Origin: Glossina fuscipes
Lineage: Eukaryota > Arthropoda > Insecta > Diptera > Glossinidae
Assembly: GCF_014805625.2 (NCBI RefSeq)
Contig: NW_023998416.1
Coordinates: forward strand, 18,782,065-18,846,064
Direction of reading: 5' to 3'
DNA: 64,000 bases
The notes beneath the pieces are model-generated. The model worked only from the letters and a program-made list of their open reading frames with translations, did not search any database and had not been told where the DNA came from. Positions 38,901 to 51,300 of the stretch are shown here, one piece after another (the first letter of the stretch is position 1; each line of letters opens with the position of its first letter). The translations under genes were made by a program, and so were the position numbers.

Positions 38901-41900
38901 ACAACTTTACAGCTACGGTCTTAATATTTTTTACGAACGAAAAGCAATTTGATCGAAAAATTTCGCTTTTTATTTTTGTTAGTCAACAATTTTTTTCTTT
39001 GTTCCTCTAGCATATGACTTGGAAAACTATCCAGACATTCCGTCTTAATTTGAAAAGACAAGTATCAAGTTTGGAATAAATTGATCGAACCGTGCCCTCG
39101 TAATTACTAAAGAACTACATACGTTATGTATCAACGACGATACGTTTTGTAAAACGTCAAGGAAACCCAACACAACTGTAAATTCAAATATTCGTGGATC
39201 GGCCAATCAAAAATATCGTACGTATATAAAAGCTAATGTACATGTATTTATGAAATTCAGTTCGATGCGATGCGAAGTGCCTCTAAACTCATCCTTAATC
39301 CAAGTGTCGAAAACAACTAATTGGAATGTACCCACCCAGTAATCTTCACCAAAGGAAGACGTATTAATTTCCATGTTTAACAACAATACAACAATACTGA
39401 TGAAATGAATAGTAATGGACAACGTAGTAGCGATGCAGGAATAGGAAAACCCATAACTATAGAAATAGTAAAATAGCGGTAATAATAATAGCAAAGGCAA
39501 TAGTAGTGACAATCGTAATATTAACATTAAAATGGTAACCGGGACGATCACGATCTTGCTTATATTCAACACAACTACCTGCAATTGCTGTTCATATAAA
39601 CCTCGTATCTGATGATTGCTTTTAAAGCGGAACTTTAAATGAGCTTCTGTAGGTTTTTCAATTAAAATAGTTCTTGAGCCAAGTTTTATAACTTTTAGTA
39701 GAATATTTAAATTGATTTTCCTTTTCTTTTTTTTTTTTTTTTTTTTTGCTTAAAATACACAAAATGAGGGAAAAAATGCAATAGGTCTGATCTAATATTG
39801 GCCTTGGAATAATTGTTTATTCGTGACACATTATTGAAGCAAACTTGAAGGTGATTCCTGTCAACATTCGAGGCAAATTTGTTATTGCTCATAGAATACT
39901 ATCCTGTGAGCGATGCCTTAATTTAATTTAATAGTTATACGAAAAACGTTTGACAAATCCAAGCAAACATCGATAAGTTTACAAATTTTAAAATCTATTA
40001 CGGAATGAAGCTGCTATATGAAGCATACGAAGCAAAACCAGATCCTTAGAATTTGACATTTTACAAACAACAGATCTGATTGCATTGTTCTGAGCTTTCA
40101 CGACACAATGGCGATATGAATGTTTTCGTAAATCAGAACAGGTCGTGAGATCGGTTTTTATACTAAAGTCCATTTCTGCATTTCTAGATTATGAAGACCT
40201 TTAGCTAGTTTCAATAAAGAAATATCTGAAATCCTTAAGTAAGGACAGATGTCTCTTGGGGTTTAACGTCTGCACCTGGCGTGATGCCTTAATCAGACGG
40301 GTTGCCTACAACCATAGGCACTCTTTTAAGTTGAATGATGACCCCTCGGGGGGAAAGACAATCCCCTAATAAGGGGGCCTTTCTTACCCCGAGGTTCTCA
40401 GACAGCGCACTGGGTATGGCCAAATGCACCACCACTCTGGTAGGTGGTAAGGCCTATCTTCACCTCGAATTTTTTCCAATGGCTATGGAAATGTGAAAAC
40501 CACAGCCACCACGATACTCCCCGAAGGGCCGTACCCAAGCAGTCAGGGCTCACAGGGACGATATACTTTCCGGCGTACCTTCCTAGTTCTCCAACCTGTG
40601 AGCGGGCTCCTGACCCCCGTGGAACCAAATATTTAGACTACAAAGCTTTTAGTATAACTTTACGCTTTGTATTACATAAAGTAAAATACGCCACTCTTGC
40701 CTTTAGACTATTACCATACCGTCAAGGTTGGCCAAATCCCGAACTATCCATCTTCAAGATATACAGTTGTCGGGCGTATCAACTGACATGGCCAGCCTTA
40801 AGTAAGGACAGAATGAATTAAGTATTTCGTTATCGTCATTACAATATGTAAAAGTAGCCGAGCAGGTAAGGACTACGATTACAAATCAGTGTCCGCTGCT
40901 TCAAATCTCAGTGCGGTAGAGACTGTTTGCTCAATCGGTGGAGGCCGATTGGACACACACACTCACCATGCTGCATACCTATTTCTATCTCTTTTCTCAC
41001 TTTATTCTGACCATCATCGTATTACGTCCCTTGAACGTTTGTGGCGATGTGGTTTCTGCTACGAATACGTGCACGCATGTAATGAGACCTTACTGTACTT
41101 GAAAATTTCATTGATTTCATTATTCGATTTGATTTGTTGAGGTAGTTGAAAGCATTTAATTATGCCTATAAATAAACATCTTTCCATATGTGTCTTTTTA
41201 TCCGAATATGTTAAGATCTCTACACATGTATATTTTTTTCTTACTAAATAACTAAATAATGATTCCAGTCTATTAGTGATAGTGTAATCACTGTGTACGG
41301 GAACTTTTATTGCCTTTTAAAGGCCAAACAAAGTTCATTGTTAATGAAAAACGACTGGACTAACGTTTTAAAGGTTATAAAAGTATAGCATAGAAACAAA
41401 ATTGATTGCCTTGAGATTCTAGGTCCATTCCAACATGTTCGATTGTTAGAAATATTATTTTTTGAATTTATTGCCACTTTTAGTTTTCACGCTCAGCCAA
41501 CGGTTTCGATGAAACCTAAAAGTATTTTATCGCACTTTAAACTATGGTCATCAACCATGACGTTGTTTGCCTTAATAAATTGGAATTGGCTTGTGCATCA
41601 ATTTTTCACTAGTGGCAGTTTTTTTAGTCTGTTTTAATTGAAAAGCAATGAATTCAAATTTTATACCCCATTTATGATAGCTTAATAAATACACAATGAC
41701 AACGGTGCACACATACAAGCATTCTTATATTATTTCACTTTCGGTAGATTTTCCAATAAGATTTCCTTACTTTAGTGTCCGAGTTTGGCTGGGAGTGACT
41801 ATACATTGTTCGAAAATAAAGCGAACCTGCTCGAATTCCTTTGTTGCCAGATAAACTAAGAGAACGGTCGATGAAATTTCGTTAAAATTTCGCCAGTGGC

Positions 41901-42877
41901 CGCCATAAACCAACGGGTGTTTACCTATCTATTCTGTGTTCGTCTCCCATTATTGATGAAAAACCATTAAAAATGATTATATAATCGTAGCTTCCGGAAA
42001 AATCTTTATGAAATTTTCAATTTTTATATTAAATGTAAGTAAGAGGAAGCTGAACATTGTATGGAGAAGGATCCCAGAAATTCTCCAACCCTCGCCAATT
42101 TAAGAAGTGTTCGTCTATGAAGCCAAAACATGGCCATATATCAAAATTCATTAATACTTTTCAAAACCTTGATACAAAATACGGAGACAAGCAGGCTTAG
42201 GTCAATTCCATTCCTTTGGTAACAATAGAGATTTTTTGAATCCCCAAGAGCCTCCATGATTAAGTAAACCTTTACCATTTTTTACGATGTTCTCTTGATA
42301 AAATGTCAATTGTGGTAAAACGCTAATGGACAATCAGATACATTGGATTACAATATATAAAAAACACATTAAATAGTTACGATTTTATTTTTATTTTTTT
42401 TGTCTACCGCAAAACTTTAAATCGCAGACACTAGTAGTAGTAATAGTAGTAGTAGTGGTTTGGAATAAATAAAAAACATCGTTATCTTGCATACATCTAC
42501 GTATGTATTAGTGAGTAGCGTAAGTTTATCTTATCAGTAGCATAGAATATTATAAATGTATTTATGAACTCACCTTTCAAATGCATGAAAATCATTTTTT
42601 GTCTCTCTGTTATGGATTTCGATAAAAGAGGAGCACGTTTATCTTTAGGAATATTCATATCTTCCAGGATTTCCATGAATTTGACGTCGACATCTGAATC
42701 GCTGAGGGCACAAATATTTTTTTCCAACTCTTGCAAGTCGATGGCATCGGTGTCTGTCGAGTTGGGTCGCCCTGAGAGAGTACCGCCGCTATTATAACTG
42801 CCACCTCTAGCACTTTTGGGTCGGCCAAACCAATTTTCAAGTAGACCACCCGTTTTGTGTTTCTCATGCTTAGACAT
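32948..42877 (-). CDS. dia: Diaphanous, Rho-regulated formin
   Basis: Dia nucleates and elongates unbranched actin filaments under Rho1 control in cytokinesis and morphogenesis. The coding exons (minus) are 42877-42574, 36045-34108, 34046-33489 and 33426-32948. All introns are GT-AG and phases agree, giving 1093 codons including the stop (1092 aa), essentially the Drosophila length. Exon 1 starts MSKHEKHKTGGLLENWFGRP, two bases after a TTTTAG acceptor, so an upstream non-coding exon is likely. The protein order is GTPase-binding/diaphanous-inhibitory region (about 60-450), coiled coil (about 453-490), proline-rich FH1 with PPPPPPPPPP and PMPGMG units (about 508-588), FH2 from about ANWKAI (604) to about 990, and an autoregulatory DAD reading MDSLMEALQTGS (1028-1039) followed by RRQR (1050-1053). 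The 6.5-kb first coding intron is full of repeats. It is intact and probably functional. Confidence 0.95.
36760..37260 (+). repeat. Dispersed repeat family B, full-type copy in dia intron
   Basis: It begins ACAAGTAAGAAAATTATATT, passes through TATGAGTAACAAGCGGAAAA and GGACAGACGGACATGC, and ends with TATACTTTATGG and AAGCTTGCTTCTGGG. It is the most complete copy in the window and is aligned block by block with 3.13-3.56 kb. Confidence 0.65.
37390..37720 (+). repeat. Dispersed repeat family B, 3'-part copy in dia intron
   Basis: It shares TTAGTTTACGTGGTACAGTA and CTGGGCGTTGCAAACGATTT with the copy at 45.03-45.33 kb, in the same order. The two differ by small indels. Confidence 0.6.
40233..40812 (+). 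mobile_element. GC-rich insertion flanked by a 17-bp direct repeat
   Basis: CCTTAAGTAAGGACAGA occurs at 40233-40249 and again at 40796-40812, bracketing about 546 bases. The interior is GC-rich with CCCC and GGGG stretches, unlike the AT-rich intron. Its left end resembles that of the 14.63-kb island. A 17-bp duplication is typical of target-primed (LINE/SINE) insertion, but no poly-A tail is evident and the interior ORFs (about 125 aa) have no recognisable domain. The family is not identified. Confidence 0.5.
40850..41150 (+). repeat. tRNA-derived SINE-like unit
   Basis: TAGCCGAGCAGG at 40855-40866 is a perfect match to the polymerase III A-box consensus TRGCNNAGYNGG. GCTTCAAATCT at 40898-40908 is a near match to the B-box GGTTCGANTCC. 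The spacing (about 32 bases between boxes) and order suit a Ser/Leu-tRNA-type head. It is not a functional tRNA: no proper acceptor or T stem is formed. The right end of the unit is not defined. Confidence 0.5.
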
Positions 42878-44439
42878 TCTAAAAGCAAAGATATGCATAA
42901 TTTTCATTAGTTTGGACCGCGAACACTCGCGCTGATTGTATTTGCAAAAAAAAAAAAAAAAAAATCCAAAAATCCGCAAGTATTTGCGGTGAACACTTTA
43001 AGAGCAACTAAGAACGTAGCAAAGAAAAAACACGCGTATGACGTGTCCTCTGTGCAAATCTTTGGTTTTTTCTTTTTAAATTAAAGTTAGGGTGGAAATG
43101 CTATGCTATAAGCCGCCAGGATGTATCAACACGCCGAACGCCAGCGATTTCGCTATAACACTTTGTTTAGATTCATTTTTGCAACTTTTTTTTTTTTTTT
43201 GCTTTACTTTTACATTATTTTTGCGCTTTGTTTACATTTTGTTTCCGTTTTTGTTTTGGTTAACTTGGCATCTGGCACTCTCTGTGTGCGCGATATGTGT
43301 GCGTTTGATTGTTTGTTCATTCATGTGCACTCTAGAATAATTTATACTATTATACTAACTGTTTACTGCTTAGTTATTGAATTGCATGGAGAATATTGTT
43401 TTTGGACTTGCTTGTGTTTTTTTCTGTTTTGTTTTTGTTTTTTTCGAATTTTTTTTTTTTTTTTTTTTTTCATTTTCTCCTACGCTCTGGTCTGTTGCTC
43501 CTTTCATTTCATTATTATTTATTATCAGTTATAATTCTTCTTTTTCTTTCATACGAAAAGCATGCGCATTCATGTCCATTACTTAACATATTAAAATTTT
43601 ACTTAACATGGTATTTGTATTTGTAATTGTATCTATATGCGTTCGTATCGAATTTGTATACGTTTATTGTAATCAAACCGTAGTAATTTGCAATAAAATA
43701 TTGAAAAAGTGCGGACACATGCTACTGAACGCGTATATGCTAATGAACATGATAAATATGAAAGCGAACACCGTACATAACATATGATATCAAACGTGAA
43801 TAGGCTTCGACTTGAATTTTGGTTGCTATTTACCTTAAATCATTGGATAGTTCATAAGTAAGAAGAGATTTCTAAATTATACTTTGAGACGATAGCCTGT
43901 GTTGCTAGTGCTCAATGGCTTTTTTTTTTTAGTCTAAGAATTTATCTCTTTAGTCTAAAATTATAATAATAATAATAAAAATAAATTATACATTTACTTC
44001 TCATAAGAATTCACCTTCGCAACGTTATTACATAATTTAAGTTTCGACTACTTCCCGTTTGCCATTCAACTTCATCCACTTTAGGAATTTTACTTATCAT
44101 CATCGCATTCAATATAAATGTTTTCACTCTTTTATCGAAAAGAGAAAAGTTGTTAAAAAGAGAACTTTTGCATGTTGCATAATAGTCTGATAAGCGTAAA
44201 ACATGAAAGACGAGACTAAAATGTAACTTGTTGAAGAAAGAATCTAAAGTTTATCGAAAATATCTGATTTGAACATAACTAATTTTAATAAGCATAGGTA
44301 GAGGAGGTGCAATTCGCAACACCTCATCTCTCGAAAGATTTCGTAGAACAATATCTATCGCTGCTTCAGCAATCCAGACAAGACATGCAGAAACAATGAC
44401 ATCAGAAATATATTAAAAGAAAAAAAAAAAAAAAAAAAA

Positions 44440-44870
44440 AAACAAGTAAGAAATTATATTCGGTCCTGGCCGACTCTTTCATATCCATTACTATTATCTT
44501 AAAAAAGGCTATATTGTACATTCTCTCATACTTTACTTGTAAAAAGAAACAAACGCGAAAAGTGAAGGTTGCTGCATAGGCCTATGGTATTGCAGGCGTA
44601 CGCTATTGACTAACTTGTGTCATTCTTAAATTCTTTTGCAAAATTGTGGGGGGAGGGGGTGGGGTAGGGGGCGGGGGGATGTCTTTATTTTTGCGAACGG
44701 CAGAATGTTTACTTCGAATACCACACACACACACACACACACACATTCTAGACGGACGGATGGACAGATGCATTCTGAATTTGAAAGCGGCCAAAAATTT
44801 ATATACTTTATTGGGTTATTAACGGTTGATTCTGCGCGTTACAGAGGTTTTGAAAAAAAAAAAAAATTAA
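44440..44870 (+). repeat. Dispersed repeat family B copy with (CA)n insertion
   Basis: It starts AACAAGTAAGAAATTATATT and includes GACGGACGGATGGACAGATG and TTTATATACTTTATTGGG. A G-rich run (44646-44679) and a CA dinucleotide run (44720-44746) lie inside it. Confidence 0.55.
44720..44746 (+). repeat. (CA)n microsatellite
   Basis: An uninterrupted CA run of about 27 bases within a family B copy. Confidence 0.95.
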
Positions 44871-45029
44871 ATTTCGATGTACTAGAATTTTGGGCAGGCG
44901 TGGACCATTTTTGTTTTTTTAGTACAGACTCTGCAGCGTTGCCCAAGAATATACGTTTAAATTGTTGTCGATTTGTTTGCTGTAGTTTTGAGTAATGAGA
45001 GAAAACTCGATTTTTTATTCCTTTTGAAA

Positions 45030-45330
45030 AACAGAGGTGTTCTCAGTTTACGTGGTGCAGTAGGCGTGTCCTTCGATCAATTTGCCCCATCTTCAATATC
45101 AGCCTTCATGCAAAAAAATTCCACTGTTTCTGACAGATTCAAAGGCAATAGCTACATTTTTGCGACTAGGGGGCATTACACAGACGGACATGATTAAATT
45201 GATTCAGAATTTTATACTAATCAAGAATATGTTTACGTTGTGGGGTATCTGAAGCTGCCTTCTGGGCAAACGTTGCAAACGTTTGAACAAAATAAACATA
45301 CTCCTCACGCTTCGATGATGGGTATAAAAA
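45030..45330 (+). repeat. Dispersed repeat family B, 3'-part copy
   Basis: It contains CAGTTTACGTGGTGCAGTAG, ACACAGACGGACATG, ACGTTGCAAACGTTTGA and ends GATGATGGGTATAAAA. It is collinear with 37.39-37.72 kb. Confidence 0.6.
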
Positions 45331-45668
45331 TAAGAAGATCGTAAATCTTGTGTTAGATAATTTTGGTAAGTTGACCTTGTGGTCATTACTGCTGCTTAAT
45401 AATAAAATAATTGATAAAATGATGAAAACAACAGATATGTTGACAATTTGATTAAATTCTTCCTTTTTTTTTTTCGATTTTTCAGCGCTTCGTTTCAATT
45501 AACGAACGCAATTTATTGCAAACGCATCTGTATATATTACATATATATATAGTCAAATTCAAGATTTGCTTCAAATTCACAAATATTTTTAAATTTTTTA
45601 TTTTAAAATATTTTTTGCATTTTTATTCCTATCGTAAACTGTACGTTATTTACGTGCACATGCCTGTC

Positions 45669-45699
<31 letters not shown>

Positions 45700-48310
45700 G
45701 CATACATATCTATGCGCATATATACGACAAATTAACACATTGGTGGCAAATTTTGCTAATATAACCAGCAAAGTAGTACGTACGTACCAGACATTTTTTA
45801 AATAATCTTGAAAGTAAAATATTTCATCCATTTTTAAATCCTTCCTTAGGTCTGCGTATTGGTTTCATCAAGGATATACTTGTGTGGGAAAAGTCCTGAT
45901 TGGAAATGTTTAAACTCTTTGAGATCAAATAAGTCATGCATTGACAATCAGAAATCAAAAATATGCATTAAATATAAGCAGATCACCTTAAAAAGTCGTA
46001 TAAAAACCATTTAAAAAGATGTTCATTGACGACATTATGTGAAACAAGTGGGAAAAGGGGTTAACATTTTTATTTAAATTTGCAAAATGCAATGGAAATT
46101 ATTTTAAATAATAAAATGATTCACAACCAAAGTAAAGCGACAACAACAAAACCAATATGACACAACTATGAAATCAGCAAAATGAAATATGTGGTTGTTA
46201 TTTCAAACACTTACTAAAAAAAAAAAAACAAATCTTGACCAAATCTTGGTATAACAGGTTTTTATACACAAAGTTTGTTTGAACGCACACACGATTGCGA
46301 AGAAATTGCATACTATTCAGTAAATCCTGTAAATATTTTAATATATTTTCTAAAATAAAAAAAACAGAATACATTTTCTGTCGTTATATTTACAAGCAAT
46401 AGATTACGCACTAACTAGCTGTATAATAGCTATAGCTACCTTGGCTAGTGTTTCTCAATGATCGTGGACGAGAACTCTTTGTTTACATTTCTCAACAGCA
46501 CTGAAGACAATTAACAGAATAAATGCATAAATAATTCGAATGAAAAAAAAAAAGTAAATAAAATGTGTTGGATAGAATAGATATAGGAATGTCTACCGTC
46601 ACTGTTATCGACAGAGCAAACTGCATATTAATTATGGAGCTTTGTATGTTGAAGATTGATGATTTTTATATGCGATGCTGTCGATTTTGTGCAAAAATGC
46701 ATGCATTTTGCATTGAGGATCGTAATGTGTGTATATCAATCATTAAAAAATCATAATCAGCCAAGTGCTTTTTAAGGGCCCACGCCCTGTCTAGTTTCTT
46801 TTTCACTAGAACGAAATCAAAACACTTTTAGTTATACCGGCTTTTTTTGCTTTTACCTTTTTCATTTATTATCAGTAAAAAATTGTTTAAGGTTTACGTC
46901 ACATAAAAAAATAGGCACAAAACCAACGCGGCACTCGTTAAGAGACCGAAACGTCGTTTTATTTTTCTTTAAATCTAATTTGTTTCTAAAAGAAAATCCG
47001 CTAACTGAACTGCTAATGTTAACGATATAAAAAATATACAGGATAGTAAGTTTTGCTCTCAGAAAAAGAATTTTATTCTCAGCAAAGTCAAATCGATCGT
47101 TGCAGATACGTCTCCCTCAGCAAGTCGAAGAGAGAACAGAAAAATTCACAAAATTAATAAAAAAAAAAAGAAAAAACATTCCCATGAACACTTATGAACG
47201 TACACTTCAACACATACTTTGTTACCGTATATCAAGCTGCGCGAGCACCTCTTCTATTTTCCAACTTTTCTTTTTTTTTCTCCTTTTTTTTTTTTGACAA
47301 AGTCCACTAAAAATGGGGCACCATTTACCACTTGTTGATATTGCTTTTAATTTTATTTCACAGAAGTTTTCTTATTCTTTTTCTCTATTCTATGCACAGT
47401 CCAAGATATTACCGACTTAAGTTACTTTAATAAATAAATTATTTTTGATTAATTTCTTTTATGAAATATGTTGCAGTCAACTCAAAATCGGCGCAAGCTG
47501 TAAACTTTTTTTTGTCGTTTTCTTTGTTTCTTATGAACTTTTCAAACAGTGTTACCTGCTCTTTTTATTTGTTAAAATACTGTTGATTAGATCTTTTCCA
47601 GACCTGGGAGAAATAAAGAATAACATACGTATTGGTAAAATGGAAGATCTGTCTAAATGTTTTAAATAAATTTTTATAGGAAATATATACATTTTTTAAA
47701 TGCATATATCGTGTCCTATTAAGAATAATGATATCAAACGATCGATGATATGACCTTGGTATTTTGCTGATCCAACTGCTAAGAAATAGTTTTTTTGAGA
47801 GATAAAGTCGTGAATATGCGATACGATTAACATCTATGCTTAAATAAATTGCAACACAATAACCTTTTTTTTTTTACCTAATTTACTTAGCTGAAATTAA
47901 TGAAAAATCGTTATCAAAATTGAGGCATTACAGTCTCAGAAATTTTTTTTCAGTCTTTTTCTCAAAAAGGCTGTAGCAATGAAACTTATTAGATGTTAGC
48001 ATGGTACCAATTTGGCCACTTAAGTGAAAAAACAAATACTGCAAGACATATACACACCTGAATGGCACACACTTTTTTCTTATTAGTAAATACAATTTTA
48101 ATACAACCATGTGATACTGATATTGTTATTTTTTCTGGTTTCGTTGTGATGATTGTTTTTCATTCCACTGTGTATTCTTGAAAAAATTTCTTTTTTTTTG
48201 TGCTAAAACCTTAGCCTTTATTAACAAATCCTTCGTTTCGTGTAGCGTACATTCAAGCAAAATTATACCGTACGATTTTCATTAAAAAAGATTGTTAGCC
48301 AACGAAAAAC

Positions 48311-51300
48311 ATGGAGCGAAAAAGGCCGCCAAAATCGCTTAGGGGCAAAGAAATAGGTTTGTTTTATAGAAATCTATCGCGAAAACGCAGGCAAGAGGAA
48401 GAAAGTGAGGGTCGCATTCATTTGAATTCGTCCGTAAGTGTGCCAAAAGACTTATTGAGCAGTGTAGAAACTTGTTTACACAAATTCTCGCAATCAGAAG
48501 ACGAAGCCTTTCTTTTTGATGAATTTGGAGAGAGTTTTAAAAGATTATTAAGTGTAAATTTTGAGGAGTTTATTGAAGAAGCGAAACAAAAAGATAAAAA
48601 CGGAAGCGTCCAGACAAGTGCAAAAGATGGATTAAGCAAGGTCTTGCAAAAAGACTTCATAGATAAATGCGCGGCTAATCCGCCTTTCCGAAAACGTAAT
48701 GTAGAAAGTGAAAATTTACCAGCCACATCCTATCACAAACTTATAAGTGATTGTGTACAGAAAAATCAAGTGGTTTTAATAGTGGGAGGTACAGGCTGCG
48801 GCAAAACGACACAAGTTCCACAAATTTTGTTAGACAACTACATATTGAATAAAAAAGGTGCTGAATGTCGCATTTTTTGCACTCAACCACGACGAATTGC
48901 AGCTATCACAGTGGCGGAACGAGTCGCTTATGAGAGGGCGGAATCTTTGGGACAAAGTGTAGGTTACCAAATCCGTTTAGAAAGGTGAGTAAGAGCTTCA
49001 TTGAGGAAAGTTGAAATATTAAAAGTATTATATAAATTGCAGTCGCTTACCAAGAGATTACGGGTCAATCTTATATTGCACGACTGGAATAATGTTACAA
49101 AGAATGCAGACCAATCCTTTATTGAATGATGTCAGTGTTCTCATTCTGGATGAAATACATGAACGCAGTGTTGAAACTGACTTAATAATGGCTTTGCTAA
49201 AAAAGGTTGTAAAAGTTGTTTCATATATTGCTATTTTATTATGATTTGTATCGATATATATAAGTCATTTGTATCTGAGTGACCAAAAATTAGACTACTT
49301 TGTTTCCCAAACTCTTTACCCCTTAACTTTGCTTGTCCGTTATCAATCTGTGCGCCTGTGTCTCTCCATGTAATTGATCGGGTATCGTCGCTTCCCATAA
49401 AACATTCGTTTCAAGCTCAATACTTCTCTTTCCTCTTAATGGACAAATCATTGCGGGATTAGCAAGATGTTAATAATAGATTTTTAAATTTTGTTTCTTC
49501 TTAACTGTACGACCCTAAATCTCTCTAAATCTTTAGTGTTAACTAATATTTTGTTAATTCAGATTTTACCCCATCGATCCGACCTGAAATTAATTCTTAT
49601 GAGTGCTACTGTCAACGATCAGTTGTTTAGCCAATATTTTGATAATTGCTGCACGGTACATATTGAAGGATCTCTTTATCCCGTAGAGGTTTTGTATTTG
49701 GAAGATATTCTTCAAGAGACTGGTTATCATGTATTTAAGAATGAACTTTGTGTCAAAAATAGAAACAATAATCATCGTAAGAAACATAGAGAAACTGAAC
49801 AGAATGAGCAATATCTACGTATGATTGATGATTACATACCCACTATAAAACTAAAATATGAAAGCCATGTGTTGCGTTCGCTACGTTTCCCGAACTCTGA
49901 AGGATGCGATAATCTACAGTTTTTGGAGTATTTGATCTTCTTTATCTGCGAACATAAGCCCCAAGGAGCCATATTGGTCTTTTTACCGAGTTATGATAAA
50001 ATTTCCAAACTCAGCGCACAACTACAGAAGCCTTCATTGCGTTATCACCAGGATTTGGCAACGCAACTTCTTATATATCCCTTACATTCTATGATGCCAA
50101 CAATAAATCAAAGAAATGTTTTTGAACCGGCTCCAGCGGGTAAACGTAAAGTCATATTGTCGACCATAATAGCTGAAACGTCAGTAACTATTAATGATGT
50201 GGTTTATGTTATTAATCCGGGGCGTGTCAAAACTAGCGATTATGATCTGCAAGCTAACACACAAACATTGGAAGAAACGTGGGTTAGCAAGGCTAATTCT
50301 CAACAGCGAAGGGGACGTGCCGGTCGAGTGCAACCTGGCATTTGTTATAATCTGTTTACGAGGTTAGTAGAGAAAAAACGACCAAGCAAGAAAAATCAAA
50401 TAACATTTCACATTTTGTTAGAGCTCGTGAACAACAAATGTTGGATGAACCCATTCCCGAAATTAGGCGCAGCAGACTGGAAACAGTCATTTTAAATTTG
50501 AAGCTACTTCATGTATGTGATCTGTACGATTTCTTGAAGTCTCTAATTAGTGCACCCGAGCCAATGGCCATACAAAATGGGATTAATCTGCTCAAAAGGT
50601 ATTTTGTATGTTTTAATTACGGTTTTATTTAATAATACTTTCGCTTGCCACGCAGGATTGGAGCTTTGGATTATCACGATGATTTGACACCTTTGGGAGT
50701 GCATTTAGCTCGCCTGCCTATAGATCCCCAAATGGGTAAAATGATTCTGATGGCGGGCTTATTCCGTTGCGTAGACCCGATAACTTCTGCTGCTGCGGGG
50801 ATATCATTTAAGAGCCCCTTTTATACCCCTTTAGGTTTCGAGCAGACCGTTGACCGCGTAAAGCGCGAGTTATCCGATGGAATCAGAAGTGACCATTTGC
50901 TTACACATAAAGCTTTAAGGGGATTTCGTGAGGCTCGCGAGAGTGGTCGCCTTTCAGAATATTGTTATCGGAAATTCTTAAGCAATTCCATTCTTACGCA
51001 ATTGGAGAATATGAAAAAACAGTTTACCGATCATCTGAGACTGGCGAGGTAACATAACGCACAATGATGATAAATTTATGAAAAATCATATAATATAACA
51101 AAAAATCATATAAAATCATATAACAGGGATCTGATGCAAATCGAAATATGTCCGCCTGCCTGGCTATATGAATTTTTGATTAGCATGTACAGGAAGCAGC
51201 TTGACATTGTTTTAACGAAATTTTCAAGTTCTGAATTTCAACAACATTTCAGATGTTCTTAATGCAAATTATTTTTCACAAAAATATTTTTATGCAGTGT

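Larger units (their letters stand above)
42879..48310. promoter_or_regulatory. Divergent intergenic region between dia and the DHX36-like gene
   Basis: The two genes point away from each other, so both promoters should lie here. The acceptor TTTTAG at 42879-42884 (minus) implies a 5' non-coding dia exon upstream, probably within the next few kilobases, but it cannot be pinned. The region also carries family B repeats, a CA microsatellite and poly-T runs (43181-43200, 43448-43470). No third gene was seen. Confidence 0.4.

Noticed and set aside
40444..40821. 125-codon plus-strand ORF inside the TSD-flanked element
   Set aside because: No reverse transcriptase, transposase or other motif; probably fortuitous in a GC-rich element.
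40850..40930. Functional tRNA gene
   Set aside because: A- and B-boxes are present but no complete cloverleaf forms, so it is reported as SINE-like.
43121..43626. Several overlapping phenylalanine-rich ORFs
   Set aside because: Products of poly-T tracts, without motifs.
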